The notes: generated by a model from the sequence alone, not told the origin. A DNA stretch of 64,000 nt from Setophaga petechia (GCA_024362935.1 JANCRA010000025.1:9078936-9142935), one strand, 5' to 3'; shown: positions 50,923-63,425, counted from the stretch's first letter. Made by a program: numbers and translations.

Positions 50923-51949
50923 GATACAATGTGCTATTACATTAAATTACAATACAATAAAATATACTACTATATATAACATTAAAATATGTATAAAGTA
51001 ATAATTTGTATTAAATGTATTTAAATAATTGGAATTAAACTATTAAAATGCTGTTTCCGTGATTTTAATTATAACAAGAGGCACTATTTTATGGTTCATG
51101 CTGTATATTTTAGCTTAAGGCAAATTTTAAAGCTTCTAAAATTTTCAAAAATTGTTTACTGCCTGTACAAATTATTTTCAAGCCTTACTGAAGATAATGA
51201 AAACTCTTTATAATAATTTTAAAAAAGAAGTTATTTAAGTACTCTAAGTGGCTTTAGCCACATAGTATATGTAGAGACCAATAAAAATTTATTATAAAAC
51301 CAATAATCTAAAAGTAGCCATACCAGAATTTAGAAACCAGTAGGATGGTGGACTCAAAGAATCAGAGTTTTGATCAGAGATTGAATTCCTCAGCTTATGT
51401 GCAATTCAAGAGAAATTTGTAGTAAGAGCATTTCCACAAGACTGTAGTAGAAGCTTTAAGAGAAACAAACCCAAAAAACAGTAATAACAGGTTTTATACA
51501 GAACTTCTTATCCAGACATCTCTTGAAAGGAACATATACCATTGATTTGACATTAAAATTGAACCATTAGCTGCTCCATCACTCATCGATTTCAGTCAGG
51601 TTTAAAATACTGTTCTGATGATGTCAAACCAAAAAGAAAATGAAATGTTGTAGCCCAAGATGTGCACAAACAGAAAAATGGAAACACTCAGGAGGTTTTG
51701 AAGCGTATTAAGGATTAGGAGATGGCCAGGAGCTCTCTTAAGTCTGTTATTTGAGGATTGCTGTGGAAATGGATGTTCAAACTCTGATTTTGCCAGCAAG
51801 CACCTGGGAAGTGGTCAGCAAAACAAATGTGACAGCCCTATTCTTGTCCCAAAAAGAAGCAGTATGTAAAGAGTGAAAATAACCATCTATGCTTGATTAA
51901 TTAGGTTTGTAAGTATTCTTCAAGAACTAAACAATATTTCTAAAGATTT

Positions 51950-52360
51950 CAATAGTTCAAAGATTGCCCTATGGCCGCCTGGCCAATACATCTTCCAGCA
52001 CACACCGTTTACAAGCATTTTTCTTCCCAATATGTTGTCTTGGTTTGGTGTGACATTGTTTGAGCTCAGGTCTGTTTGGGTCAGCGTGGTTTTCTTCGCA
52101 TCACAGCAGTGGTGCTGAGGACAGCACTCAGACCATACATCTTCCATGTCATTTCAGTCAAAGGCACATGATGCTTCCCGGTGCCCAATCAGGAAGGCTC
52201 CAGCTCTGGGACAGGGGGGCATATTGGCAAACTCAGCTTTCTTAATGACAGCCATTGTTGCAGACAGACAAAAGCACGGTTCTGAGTATTAGCGTGCGGC
52301 CGTGTGTTAAGGTCATCTGTACGGCGCATCCATCATCTCCCAAAACAGGGGGCAAAATGC
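51950..52360. promoter_or_regulatory. Candidate conserved non-coding element
   Basis: A 400-bp block rich in retained CpGs (TATGGCCGCCTGG near 51971, CACCGTTTAC, GTCAGCGTGG, TTCTTCGCAT, AGCGTGCGGCCGTG near 52291, TACGGCGCATCC near 52320) within AT-rich flanks. CCATTGTT (52252-52259) and ACAAAAG (52268-52274) could be two SOX-type sites. There is no open frame of note and no recognised repeat. It is among the best enhancer candidates here; conservation is unmeasured. Confidence 0.45.
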
Positions 52361-52436
52361 TTTAAAAAAATCTGTCAAAACGTGGTATTTTCAGAATAGG
52401 CAACTGATACAAGTGCAGTGACCACTTTGAACAGCT

Positions 52437-52455
52437 CTCCTCCTCCTCCTCCTCA
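52437..52455 (+). repeat. (CTC)n microsatellite
   Basis: Six TCC/CTC units flanked by unrelated sequence, directly beyond the candidate conserved block. Confidence 0.85.
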
Positions 52456-52459
52456 GCAA

Positions 52460-55400
52460 TTCTGAACAGGCGCAGTGGAGAAAGAATGGAAGATAATAGA
52501 TATAGTCTTCTAACTGCAAGTAGGGAGGGCTACTTTAATCAGGCCACTCAATTAAAAAAAAGGAATCTAATAATCTGTAATAATTAGGTTGAACAGCAGT
52601 TATTCCTATAGGAAGAACTTCCTACATTATGTTTTATTACTATAAGCTAGAGCTCCACAAATATTTACTAACTACTAATGAGTAGTTAGCAATGCTCCGG
52701 TTTTGAGTCTCACTAGTGAAAGCATCTGAAAATTGAAATAAAAAGGATATAATGCAGCTGGCTAAAATCTTTGACTGATCCTTCAGTAGTCATGAAAATA
52801 ATGCCAGTGAGGTTACATTAATTAAATGTCAGTTGTATTACTTATATCAGCAAGTCTTTCTCAGCATATGACATTCACAGTCTGACCCTTAGATGGCATG
52901 GAAGGGACAAAACTGTTACAATCATTTTTAGAGGTCTCTTTAGGAAAATTAATAGATGACAGGAATATTCCATTATCGGTGTTCATTCATTTAGGTAAAT
53001 TAAATAGTTTAACTCCTTTGTTCACTGAACAAATACTGGCTTCCCAATAATTTTCTGCCCCACTAAACAGTTAGAAGACAGAAACATTATTTATTGGTCA
53101 TTTTGGTTTCATAACTGCTCAATGTGCAACATAATTGTACAGATACATATTCAAAAGTAAAATCTGAATATTACATTTCTATAAAATTTCATTTTTTTTA
53201 AATTTGGGAAGACAATTTATTTAACAGTGGGACAATGAAGAGGAACAACACTGGAATACTCACAAGCATTTTGTGTGAGCAATGCTGAACCTGGCTGATG
53301 CCCCAAGCCCCTCCAGCAAGGGGCTGGCAGCAGTGGGGCTACTGGAAACTTCCCCAGCAGTGCTGATTTAGCAGCAGATAAATGCTTCCACTTTGTGACA
53401 AAGTCCCTGGATGCATGGCTGAGTTCTCTGAGTCCAGAAATGCTTCTCAGAGACTTTTCTTATGGCTCCCTGTTTCCAAAATCTCTCTTAAAAACCAGTT
53501 GCCCCTGGTCATTACTGTTCTTTCCTCCCTGGGTGCCTGACAGGACAGGTTTGGTCCCTACCCTCTCAACCCACCCCTGGTGACAGCTCATCCCACACTC
53601 CATGGCTGCAAGCAGAGGTCACTGGTCCCTGCCACCACAAACAAGGCTCCCACCTACATTTCAAGTGGACACCCACTTTCAAGTCAGCACAACCACACAA
53701 GAGCCCTTCACTCACATCACATTAATAAAAACCCAGATGCAAACCCAAACACCCCATGCCACAAATACTTCCAATATTATTAAGAATGATGGGGTCAGAT
53801 TCTCCACTGGCTGCAAAACAGCACTTGTTCAAAGACTGAAGGAGCAGCCCAGTAGACAAATGTGCATGGAAGACAAATCTAGGCCAAATAAGTTACTTCC
53901 CTGTTTGAGCCACAGAACTGATTGCACGCTAAAAGCTGGAATTTGCTTTGGTACTGGGTCCTTTGCTGGATTAGTGAGTGCCTGACTTTGTGTAACGTTC
54001 TCAGAACAAAAATTAGGTAATCACAGAGAAGTGCCACTATGTCCACACATCCCAGCTGTCAACATACATCTCCTAATTTTTTTTGTGAAAGATTGATTTC
54101 TCCCTCCAAAAAAATTTGCATATTTTGAAAAAAACCAAAATTATGTAAAGTTTTTATTAGTAGGATAGGGAAGAAGTATTTTCTCCCTTCAATATCACAG
54201 TTTTCTTCAAGTATCTTGATTGTTTGACTTTTTTTTCCCCTACAGTATAGTTTATGAGGATTTCCAAGGAGATGGTAAGTCCCAGACACAATATTTGGGT
54301 TATGGAAAATTGTCATCTACAGTATGTGACCAGAGAAAATTAGGTTCCTGTCTTGCAACTTCAGCCATATTGCACAGTTTTACAAATAAGCTCAGAATTT
54401 ATTAATACTTATGAAATCTACATGCTTGTAACTGTCTGCATATGTAAAGTTTGTAGGACTGAGTGTTGTAAGTGTGCATGAGAACTAAGCTACGTGGAAA
54501 AAAAGAAAAAAAAACCTGCATGTTGGCTGGAAAGCGATGGGACAAAGCTGAGGCAAAATGTGGAGAGCACAAATACTTAGAGTCTCATTCTGCTGCACCA
54601 TATGTGTACCACTGTCATTTAGACCATTAGGAAATTCAATACACCCCTGCTTTTGTCACTGCTCTCACTTCTGTCATTTTTGTCAATCCCAGCGTCCAAC
54701 GTGTGTTTGGCAAATTTGTCTACAATAAATAAAATCAACCTACCATAAGCACTTCTATTTATTTGATGGGTATATATAGGTCTACACTCAAGCTATCCAT
54801 TAAACCATCTGACATTTTTTTCTGATATCCCTTCCTCTTATTATGCTAAATCTTCTCCCCAGTCTTTCTGCTTCTGTTTTTGTCAACTTTCAGCAACACT
54901 GAAGCACAAGATCACAAGGAGTCATAGAGCATAAGTTTGTTATGGTTATAAGCTGGTTATATCCACAGCTAATTCATCATCCAGTCTTTGCAAAATGCAG
55001 AGAATGTCACTGTAAATGGAATGGCATTGCACACTCCCTGGCAAATAGAAGAAAACCACAAGACCTCTTTATCATTGATCTCCCTTAGGTAGACTTGACA
55101 AAATGATACAAGAAGCTGACACAGACATCAAATGAAATATGTGTGTAGGGGTGACCAATTCAAATAAAGAACAAGTTATTTGGTGGCATCTGGGGGAGCA
55201 AAGGTTTATGAGACCACAGAGGTGCTGACAGTAATGGGATTAACCTTATTTGAGTAGAAGGAACTCTTCTCCTATTTGTTCTGCAGCTAATCTGAAGCAG
55301 CATGCTCTGAGCTCTGACTGCCAGACTCTGCTGCCTGCAGCCCAAAAGTCCTGCAAGGCTCCAAGCTAAACCAGCTTCAAGTGCAGCAGTAAACCCATGA

Positions 55401-55572
55401 AACAGCCCCATGCAAGAAGGATACGCGCAACAGGGTTACACTGCCTGAGGGGGCTGCAGAGACTCTGCCTCTGCAGGCCTCCAGCAGCCCATGAGACAGA
55501 TCAGATTAGTCAGGATTAACACACAATATCGATATAAAAATAATAATAATAATTAATATATATATAAAAACC
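52460..55572. other. Non-coding stretch, no gene seen
   Basis: AT-rich unique DNA, with a GC-richer segment near 53280-53760 and another near 55160-55500. Short frames there have no domain. A 9-bp-arm hairpin (52668-52689) is probably chance. Confidence 0.45.
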
Positions 55573-55665
55573 CTAAGACTAACCACTGAATTTCAGATAG
55601 TCAGAAGAGACCTCAGGGTGTCTGGGAAGGCATAGATGTGTATATGATATTGTATCATATATAAA

Positions 55666-55700
<35 letters not shown>

Positions 55701-55777
55701 ACATATATGTTGTACATAATTATATATAGCTGTTGTGTATATATATAAAGCTGATACATATATATATAACATATGTA

Positions 55778-55829
<52 letters not shown>

Positions 55830-55961
55830 TATATACAACACATATGTTATATATATATATGTATGTTTTTTATATATGATACAATATCATATACACATCT
55901 ATGCCTTCCCAGACACCCTGAGGTCTCTTCTGACTATCTGAAATTCAGTGGTTAGTCTTAG
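55573..55961. repeat. Large AT-rich palindrome with 101-bp perfect arms
   Basis: Positions 55573-55673 and 55861-55961 are exact reverse complements over 101 bases. About 70 bases of each arm are ordinary mixed sequence (CTAAGACTAACC ... GGCATAGATGTG); the rest is AT-rich. Inward, one mismatch (55677 against 55857) is followed by (TA)n runs that are about 14 bases longer on the left, and then by a diverged inverted pair (ATAACATAT.TGTTGTA). Pairing stops abruptly at the outer ends and no target duplication is evident. The structure could form a hairpin or cruciform. Open frames of poly-IY type here are artefacts. Confidence 0.95.
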
Positions 55962-58639
55962 TTTTGTGCTAAATTTTCTTCTGAGAAAAGCAGTACCTAA
56001 CAGCAGGGAGTTTGCTCTCTAACATTAACCTGATTGAAATAAAATTCAGACTGATTCACTTCCTGGGAGATGGACAGGAGTTTTTCCTTCCTGAGATTCT
56101 CAAAGGAAGGGCTGTAAAGTCCTTGCTAAATCTCCCATTTAAACCATGTGCTTGAACATAACTGTTAACAAAAAAAAAAAAATACAGAGTAAATAAAAAG
56201 TGGGAAATAAAGAAATTTTTTCCCCTTTTAAATTTTTGACCCTGAAACTGCTCATGTGTGACAGGAGAATGGCAGTAGGGTATCTCCCAAACTCTACTGA
56301 GTTCATGGCTCACTTCAGCATGTTGGAGATGGTAGCAAGGCCAAAACACCCAATAAACATTTGTGATGATTTAGTAAACAAAGCTGAAAAAGCTGAAACA
56401 AGCCTAATTCCAAAAGAATTTAATATGTTTTTCTCAGAAAAAAAAAAATTCTCGATATTCTGAGTAAGGATTGATTACTCTCTATGTGAATGGAGTTAGA
56501 AAAAATATATACAGCAAGATTTCAAATACACAACCACACATTTATTGGCACATATAATCAACACACATCCCTCATTAATCTCCCATTTAAGCCAATTTGG
56601 TTCATATGATCTACATAAGATGTGTATTAAACATGGATGAGAGCAACACAATTCAGCTGTTCTTAAAGGACCACTGTTGCATAGTGGTCCTAATCTGCTG
56701 GACTGACTCCTTGCTAAAAAGAGAAGTATTCCTTGCCTTTGACACAGATAGAGAAATCACTGAGGAGAAGTGGGATATGCACTGGCTGAGCAAAAGGGCA
56801 GCCATCATGAACCAAGGAGATCACAAGAGCCCTGAAATACAGGTAATGCACGACAGGACCAAGGGCAATGCTGCACAGCCTCACAGTGTGCTTGCTCACA
56901 CCACTGCAGGGCAAAAAAGCTGATTAGGATGTTCATCACATAAAACAAGTGGTTTACTCCTTTCTCCAGAAAAAATAATTGCTGCTGCCAGCATTATGGG
57001 CTAGGGAACTTCCTTCTCACAAAGGAGAGAAAGATAATAAAATGTGTTCCCCTACTGAAAAGTATCATGCCCTAATGAAAAATAGTGCTATTTACTGCCT
57101 CACCTGCAGAAAATAGCAACAGGATAATTCAAGGGAAAAGCACTTTTTTTTTTTTCTTAGTCTTCTCTGTGTGCACTTGCACAACTGAATCAAACATCAG
57201 CCTGTGCAGAGGCTGTGATCAGCACTGCAAGAGCAGCAGATCCCAGCTCTGGAATCAAAAGGCCTGATTTTGATACATAAGAATGAAAAATGGGAGTGGA
57301 TGGAAGGACCCTGGAAGCCACATGGTGGGTGTTCACTTGACAGCCTGCCCAGCAATGCCGAGGCCATGAGTTTGCCATATGGGCTGCTCACTGCAGGGCT
57401 GGACTTGATGATCCTTGTGAGTCCCTTCCAGCTCAGAATATTCTGTTTCTGCATCATCATGTCATCTCTGTGGCACACAGACACAGAAAAGACAGGGCTG
57501 CTTGTGAGCAGACAAGAGTGGAATGCTGCAACAAGGCACATGCTTCTTTCTGCTTATAAAGAGAAATTTCAAATCCAGTGAATTGTAAAATATTGCTTGA
57601 AGTTGGCTTTGAAAGACATTTCTTTCTGCCTTTGTTTTTGGAGAGAGGGGGAAGAGGATGGGGCAGCATGGGGAAAGGAGGTCCTGTGTATGTTTATGGA
57701 AAATATGATAGTGATGAATGCTTACATGACAATAATCCTGAATCAAGATCTCACATATCACATTTCACCTGAGAAACTTTGTGTGCTGCTCCTGACAAAT
57801 CCCAAAGGACTGTGAATGGTTCATCTGCCAGCTCTCCCTCATGCCAGTTTCATGAACAGTCTTTCACTTCACTTTTCCTTTTCCATCCTCCATGTTCTGC
57901 AAGCAGCATTTCCACCATCCCTCTGGGTAGCCTTCAGAAGGGAGCTGGCAATACCTTCACTGCTTGTCAACTCTTCCTCCTAACACCCATGAAAGGAGAC
58001 ATGAGAAAATTCTCAACTGACACAATTTGCTGTAATCAATTAAAATTTAATTTGCAGATAGTTCAAACCCACCCAATTTAATTTTGAATGACACTAAAGC
58101 TAAAAAACCTCTGCAGGAAAACTTTCAGTGCCTTCCCCCATTCAGGCACTGTCTGGATGATATGAAATCCAGAAAGCACACAAGTTGTAAAGGCAGCATG
58201 CTCAAATTAATCTTACCCTCCCATACTAAGCTCCTCTGGAAAAAAACACTAACTCATTTCAGGTTTGAGTATTCAGAATCTAAAACAGCTCTTATCTAAA
58301 CTTGCCTATGTGAGATTTACAAATGAGAAAAGAACAAATAAGGAGTAATTTAAATTTTAATTTAAAACCCCTCCATTTTCTTATCCCTTATCAAACTGCC
58401 AGCATTTTTCCTGCTAACAATGAGCTGAGTGTCATGGGCACAGCACAGCCCCCTACCACAAACCAAGTAATCTCTTTCATCTAAAACCCTGATCCCTTTA
58501 ATAAACAAAATACGAAAAGGCAGTCAAAATTACGCTCTGGCTTTATGAAAGAAGCAGGGAAATCCTTAGAGCACAATCCCCTACTTGTTATTTTCACAGC
58601 CCATGTGACCCAAAGTCATTCTGAAGGATAAAAAGACAG
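55962..58639. other. Non-coding stretch, no gene seen
   Basis: AT-rich unique sequence apart from a CR1 3' end at 57375. A 9-bp-arm stem (56667-56691, AGGACCACT/AGTGGTCCT) lies inside a 108-codon frame without a recognised domain. Confidence 0.45.
57375..57455 (+). mobile_element. CR1 LINE 3' end, + orientation
   Basis: CACTGCAGGGCTGGACTTGA, TGATCCTTGTGAGTCCCTTC and CAGCTCAGAATATTCTG mirror the direct CR1 3' end (GGTTGGACT.GATGATC, GTCCCTTCCAAC, ATTCTATG). Its left boundary is unclear; similarity may start near 57290. Confidence 0.7.
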
Positions 58640-59090
58640 AGGCTGCCACCAGATCTCTGCCATGATTTTTCCACAGTTCCCAGCCTCAGCCCATCTGTTA
58701 TGCAGCGGCCACATGAATGGCATGTGTCAAGAGAGTCATCACTGTGCAAACTGTCCAAAGAAATCAACCAGCCAACTTCCTTTGCTTCCATGGATTCAGC
58801 AATTGTTGCTGAGCCGGCCACCATATGGTGAATAATTAGTTTTTCGACCCCACTCTAGAAAAATGTTCGCTCCATTGCCAGGCATTAGCAATATGTGTGT
58901 TAATGAACAGCAGATGATGAATGCCTATACATTAACAAAAGTTGAGATTTTCTGGCAGCAATCTGCACTCACTGCACAAATCCTAGCTACTCTTAAGGAA
59001 CTGAGAGATGGATGGCAGCAAGTCCTGGCTGAAAAGTGCAATTCATCCAAATTTGTCCATTTCTCAAACACTAAAGGAACTTTGCAGTAA
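58640..59090. promoter_or_regulatory. Candidate conserved non-coding element
   Basis: A repeat-free block keeping CpGs at TGCAGCGGCC (near 58700), GAGCCGGCC (58811), TTTTCGACCC (58843) and TGTTCGCTCC (58865). It includes the palindromic ACCATATGGT (58820-58829) followed by TAATTAG and a GTTAATGAACAG stretch. No domain was recognised in the 75-codon frame at 58863-59090. Sequence character suggests constraint; not measured. Confidence 0.4.
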
Positions 59091-59839
59091 ACCATCCCAC
59101 TCCTCTCATCTTGCCGCTCCCTTTCTTAAAATGATCAATTCCAGCCACGTAAAGGATTGGAAATGCAAAGCTCTCAAACAGACCTCCTCTGTTCTCAGGC
59201 AATTGAGGTGCATTGTGTAAATACCCGGGACACAGGTTCCTCCACACATCTTTTTGTCTGAGGGCTTGATGCATATGAATTTATATTGAGTACCTGCAGT
59301 GTGCAAGCCCCTTGAGGAGTCAGTCCCAGACCTCTGAGCAAACACTCACCTCCAAGGACCAAGGCTGGTAAATACGTCTGATGGTTCCATCAAATGGACT
59401 TAAAAACTCAGCTAAAACCTCTGAGTACACTTTGCTCCATGAAGTGATTTTTCCCCTAGCCCTCTAATTAAAAAGAGATCTTCCCTACATTCTTGTGTAG
59501 GATGAAATATCCCCATATGGTGCAGGCATCATAAACTAATGATCACATTCGGGAAAACTGATGGTTCTGATTTTTGCCTGCCATTAGTAGAGTTCCAAAT
59601 GCAGCCCAGAGACATTTTTAAAATAAAAGCAAGTATTTACAAAGAGACTTGTTGGGAAACAACTGCTTGTCTTGGGGACCACTGTAGCTCTGGCAGATAC
59701 ATTTTGTGTGTAGAGATGTTTTAACATGCACCACAATTATAGCCCCTTAGATAAAAGCCACTCTTCAGAAGACAGGGAACAATACAGGTTGTCAACACAC
59801 CTCAGCTTCCTTCATGTAGATTCAAAGGTGAAATGTTTC

Positions 59840-59950
59840 CTTGATGTAGATTCATAGCCAGGTGTAGAGCATGATCTCTGATCAGATCTTGTTGCTGTCA
59901 CTGGTACAATTTTGGGCAAGTCATTCACGTTTCTGCACCACACGGTCCAG
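59840..59950 (+). mobile_element. Possible MIR-like SINE fragment
   Basis: GTAGAGCATGATCTCTGATC, then TTTTGGGCAAGTCATTCACG and TTTCTGCACC follow the MIR order (AGAGCACGGACTCTGGA ... TTGGGCAAGTTACTTAAC ... TCTGTGCC). The only strong match is the GGGCAAGTCA core, so the call is modest. Confidence 0.45.
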
Positions 59951-60902
59951 CTAAACCACTGTACCTGGGGTGCACAGCTCTCTCCCCAAAACACCTTTTT
60001 GGCTATACAAATAACTCAGAAGCAAGAAGTTGTTCAACTGGATTACAAAAGGCAGCTGTACATATTTGTGGCCTGATTTTCCAGATCTGACTAGCAGGCA
60101 GGTCCTGAAATCTGTATCTGCACTTGCTATTTTATCCTGTCTTAAGCCTGTCCATTAGTCTGGCATTTTTTCCCCAGACTCTCACAAATTTTGGACACAG
60201 CTAACATGCACAGGCAGTGCTGATGGGTTTGAGGTTTTTTTATTAACAGAAGGAGTTTGCAGATTTACCTCCATTTGATGCAGTCCCAAGCACTGAGTGA
60301 CCCATTTAATTTGTGTGAGAGTATCAAAACAAGAAATTATCATGTGACAGCTGAATGTTCCACTAAACCTTGCTGATAACAGCACAGGCAAGAGTACTGC
60401 CTAGTTTAGTTCAAATAGTGGTATGGCCTACTGAAAAGTAAAATTTGCTACCTGCAGAGGTTTAAAATTTACAGGAGAAAAGGACCACAGAATGATAAAG
60501 TTAAATCTAGTTGATGCCTTAAGATCCTTGGTAGCACTTCCCTATGGTAAACATCTTTTTTTAGATATGACCAGCTTCTTTCAGTGGCTCTGAGTGGTTT
60601 GGACATTCAGGGGACAGTATTTTAATTTTGATTAATGAGTAGCAATGACACAAAGAACACAGAGCAGAATTATGTCTATACAAGAGCTGGAGTGCCAGGA
60701 CTCTGGTACGGAGCTCTGGTCCAGTAGCCAGGCCCAGCCTGAGATCAAGTTAGGTCAAACTCCAGGACACAGTTTCATGACTCTCAAACTTGCAGGCAAA
60801 ACTGGTTTGAGACATTCCTGTCCTCTGTGCTTATCTGTGCTACTGCCTTCAGACTGCTTCTACCACACCCTCCCCTACCCCTGACCGTAGAAATGTTGTG
60901 TT

Positions 60903-60919
60903 AAAAAAAAAAAAAAAAA
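60903..60919 (+). repeat. A17 homopolymer
   Basis: Seventeen consecutive A residues followed by a further A-rich stretch to about 60948. No retroposon recognised upstream. Confidence 0.9.
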
Positions 60920-61044
60920 GTAACTTTAAAAAAATAAAACAACAAAATGCCTTGGAACTTCACTCCAGTGAGTGAACCAGTGATCAGTAATTAGCTGGGG
61001 GAGTATTTATACTGTGCAAATTCCCAGCATTCAAAGTAAAGGTT

Positions 61045-61080
61045 AGTTGTACTAATAGACACCAGTTGTACCAATAGACA
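61045..61080 (+). repeat. Tandem pair of 17-bp units
   Basis: AGTTGTACTAATAGACA and AGTTGTACCAATAGACA differ at one base and are separated by two bases. A small local duplication. Confidence 0.85.
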
Positions 61081-63224
61081 TGCATAATAACGTTTGGCCA
61101 AAGCCTTAGGGAATCATTCGATTCTTTACATTAATAGGATTTACATCAGTAAGATTTTTACATACACAAAATACATTGAGAAACCACATCAAGAATTGTG
61201 TTTCAGGTCTGAGAAATTGTGGATTTTATTAAAACAAAATTCCAATTCTTTGTAATCAAAGTTATATCATTTGTACCCAAGCCACTACCTAATTCCCTGT
61301 AAAATCATTTGCCTGGTAAGAAAATACTCATTTTAAAACACATTATGATTTAAAGAAGGTGAAGCTTCAAAGAGTTTATGATCTGCCAGCTTTGATTTTG
61401 TTTGAGGGAGTACTTCCAATCAAATTCTTCTCTTGTGAAGGCAACAGTATGCTTAGAGTTACAAGATCTCAAATAACACAACAAAAGCCTTCAGCCTCTT
61501 TTAAATTGTCCAAAGAAAGACATCCATCACCTTGTAGATGTAACATTTGTTTTCTGTGAGTGATCACAGTAGGTATTTCAGTGTTCCTAAAAGTTGGTAT
61601 GTTTTTCTCTCCTCTTTATGAAGAGCTAAACAACCAGTTTTGCAGCACAAGTAAAACTACTCCCTGCCCACCACCATTGAAATGTTTCTAAAAATCCAAC
61701 CACCTAAAGAAGCTACAGCAGCTACAAAAGTTAACCACGTTTTGCTGAACAAAAAGCCATGCTTTCCTACATTAATCTCAAAATTTCAATCTATCCCCAA
61801 AGAATAAATACCTATATAATTCCTTTATCACCCAGGAAAATCTCAAGGCAGACTAGGTGCCTTCACTCCTGTATGAAGAGTGGGCTCTCTATGGCTGACA
61901 AGGGACAGTAAGAAACTACAGAAACTCAGGAAAGGCTACAGAATAAAAAAAATTGAAATGATTGTCACAGTTTGCCTTTGAGAGGAGGTAACAACAGATA
62001 TGATAAAAGTGCATAAAACAAAAGATGGCCTAAAAATCAGGAGCTTTTATGGGGGCTTGTTCAACACCTGCAGGAACGAGGACACAGTCAGTTGAAAAGT
62101 TCCTCTAGTTACTAGAGTGCAAATACAGTGATTTTTTTCTAAATAGTAGCCGTGGAAAACACTTCAGTTATTACAAACAGCCTGGGATCATATCATCTTG
62201 CATGTCAACAGTAATAAGAAAAAGAAAACTCACTCATTCCAATGATCAACAGAGTCTTGAGATGGTGGTTTTGATAATATCTGTGGAACTCCACTGTGCT
62301 TTAGATGGTTTGTGGACATGGGAGTACCAGGTAAAAATAACACTTTTGCACAAGTGGAACCCCAGACCTGTTTTTCTCCTGTAGGATTTCTACTTCTATT
62401 GATGATACAGGACAAACGTATCTTGAATCTCAACAGCCAGGAAACTATATGGCAGTGATATGTGGAAAAGATAAATATTATTTGCTAACTAATTAAATTC
62501 AAAACCAGTGTCACACCATGAACCAAGAACCTTTCATGCTGTTTTATTGTCACTGTTCAGTTAGAACTAGAAATTTAATAATGGGTCCCTGGGAAATCTA
62601 TGAAATGTGGTTCTTGTGAGAAGAATAGAAGGAGGAAGAACTAAATACCCTTACTATCTTTACAGAAAAAAAAATTAAATCTGACTTTTAACAAGAATAG
62701 CCTATATTCAGAACAACACAAAAATACTGTGAGAGTATTCATAACAGTGCAAAAGGTAAAAGTATTCTCAGAATAATCGCAGGACACACAAAACCACAAA
62801 ATCATTGTTCAAACTAAAAAGTTTAAGTTTTCAAACCAGAGAGATGGAATTAAGATATTGTGTTGAAAATCTGTGGAATACGTTTTTCAACTAGGCTTTG
62901 AAAAAAAGCTCTTCCATTTCAAAAAGAATATCTTTAAAAGTCATTATGTAGTTAAATGATCTTAAAAGGCTGCATAGAGCCAGTCAAGGAAAATTCCTGA
63001 CACGCATTTTAATGGCACTGGTGCAGTGGCATTTATAGCAATGTTTAAGATAAGCAGTAAGAATGTATACCATTATTTTAGTTATTTGTGGTTTATCTAA
63101 CTATCTTTAGGACTGCTCTACTGGGTAAAGAATACATCTGGCTAAAGGATAGAGATTTTCTTAAGTATTTGCCTTTAAAATAGTGAAATACTTGCCTAAA
63201 CAAAGGCCTTTAAAGCAAAAAGGC

Positions 63225-63425
63225 TAATACCCTTCCACTGATGAATCCAAATTTTGCCAAAGAGGGTTATGCTGGCGACCTGCCAGGAGCTTTAAGGCTG
63301 AAGCTAATTTGCATGAAATGGAGGAAATTGCAGCTGCCCTGAGAATTAATATGGAGACACAGACAGCCCCAATTGAGACAGAACATTGCACAACGGGATT
63401 TGTGAATACAAACATGCCACACTTC
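63225..63425. promoter_or_regulatory. Candidate enhancer with octamer motif
   Basis: Contains a TAATTTGCAT octamer-type site (63305-63314), GAATTAATATGG nearby, CAATTGAG, and CpGs in CTGGCGACC (63273) and CAACGGG (63393). There are no repeats. Dense, non-repetitive text contrasts with the A/T-rich flank on its left. Inference from motif content only. Confidence 0.4.

Larger units (their letters stand above)
47201..51949. other. Non-coding stretch, no gene seen
   Basis: AT-rich unique DNA. It holds a T22 run, an old CR1-like fragment at 47788, and a CR1 3' end at 50825. CpG-bearing text occurs near 48160 (GGCACGCGATATACC) and 49118. Frames at 48404-48876 and 49485-49860 cross the T-run or lie antisense to each other. 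Confidence 0.45.
59091..63224. other. Non-coding stretch, no gene seen
   Basis: AT-rich unique DNA containing a possible MIR at 59840, an A17 run and a 17-bp direct repeat at 61045. No coding signal. Confidence 0.45.

Noticed and set aside
52036..52360. TGTCTTGGTTTGG start resembling a songbird LTR
   Set aside because: No matching CA end, no target duplication and no polyadenylation signal; the CpG pattern fits an enhancer better.
52668..52689. Stem CTAACTACT/AGTAGTTAG
   Set aside because: Nine-base arms with a four-base loop are expected by chance in 64 kb of AT-rich DNA.
55593..55843. Open frames rich in Y and I
   Set aside because: They translate TA-rich palindrome sequence.
55573..55961. 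Palindrome as a fold-back DNA transposon (MITE)
   Set aside because: The flanks (ACC on the left, TTT on the right) show no target duplication and the termini match no DNA transposon family I know.
56667..56691. Stem AGGACCACT/AGTGGTCCT as a possible microRNA
   Set aside because: Only nine paired bases; a microRNA precursor needs a far longer stem.
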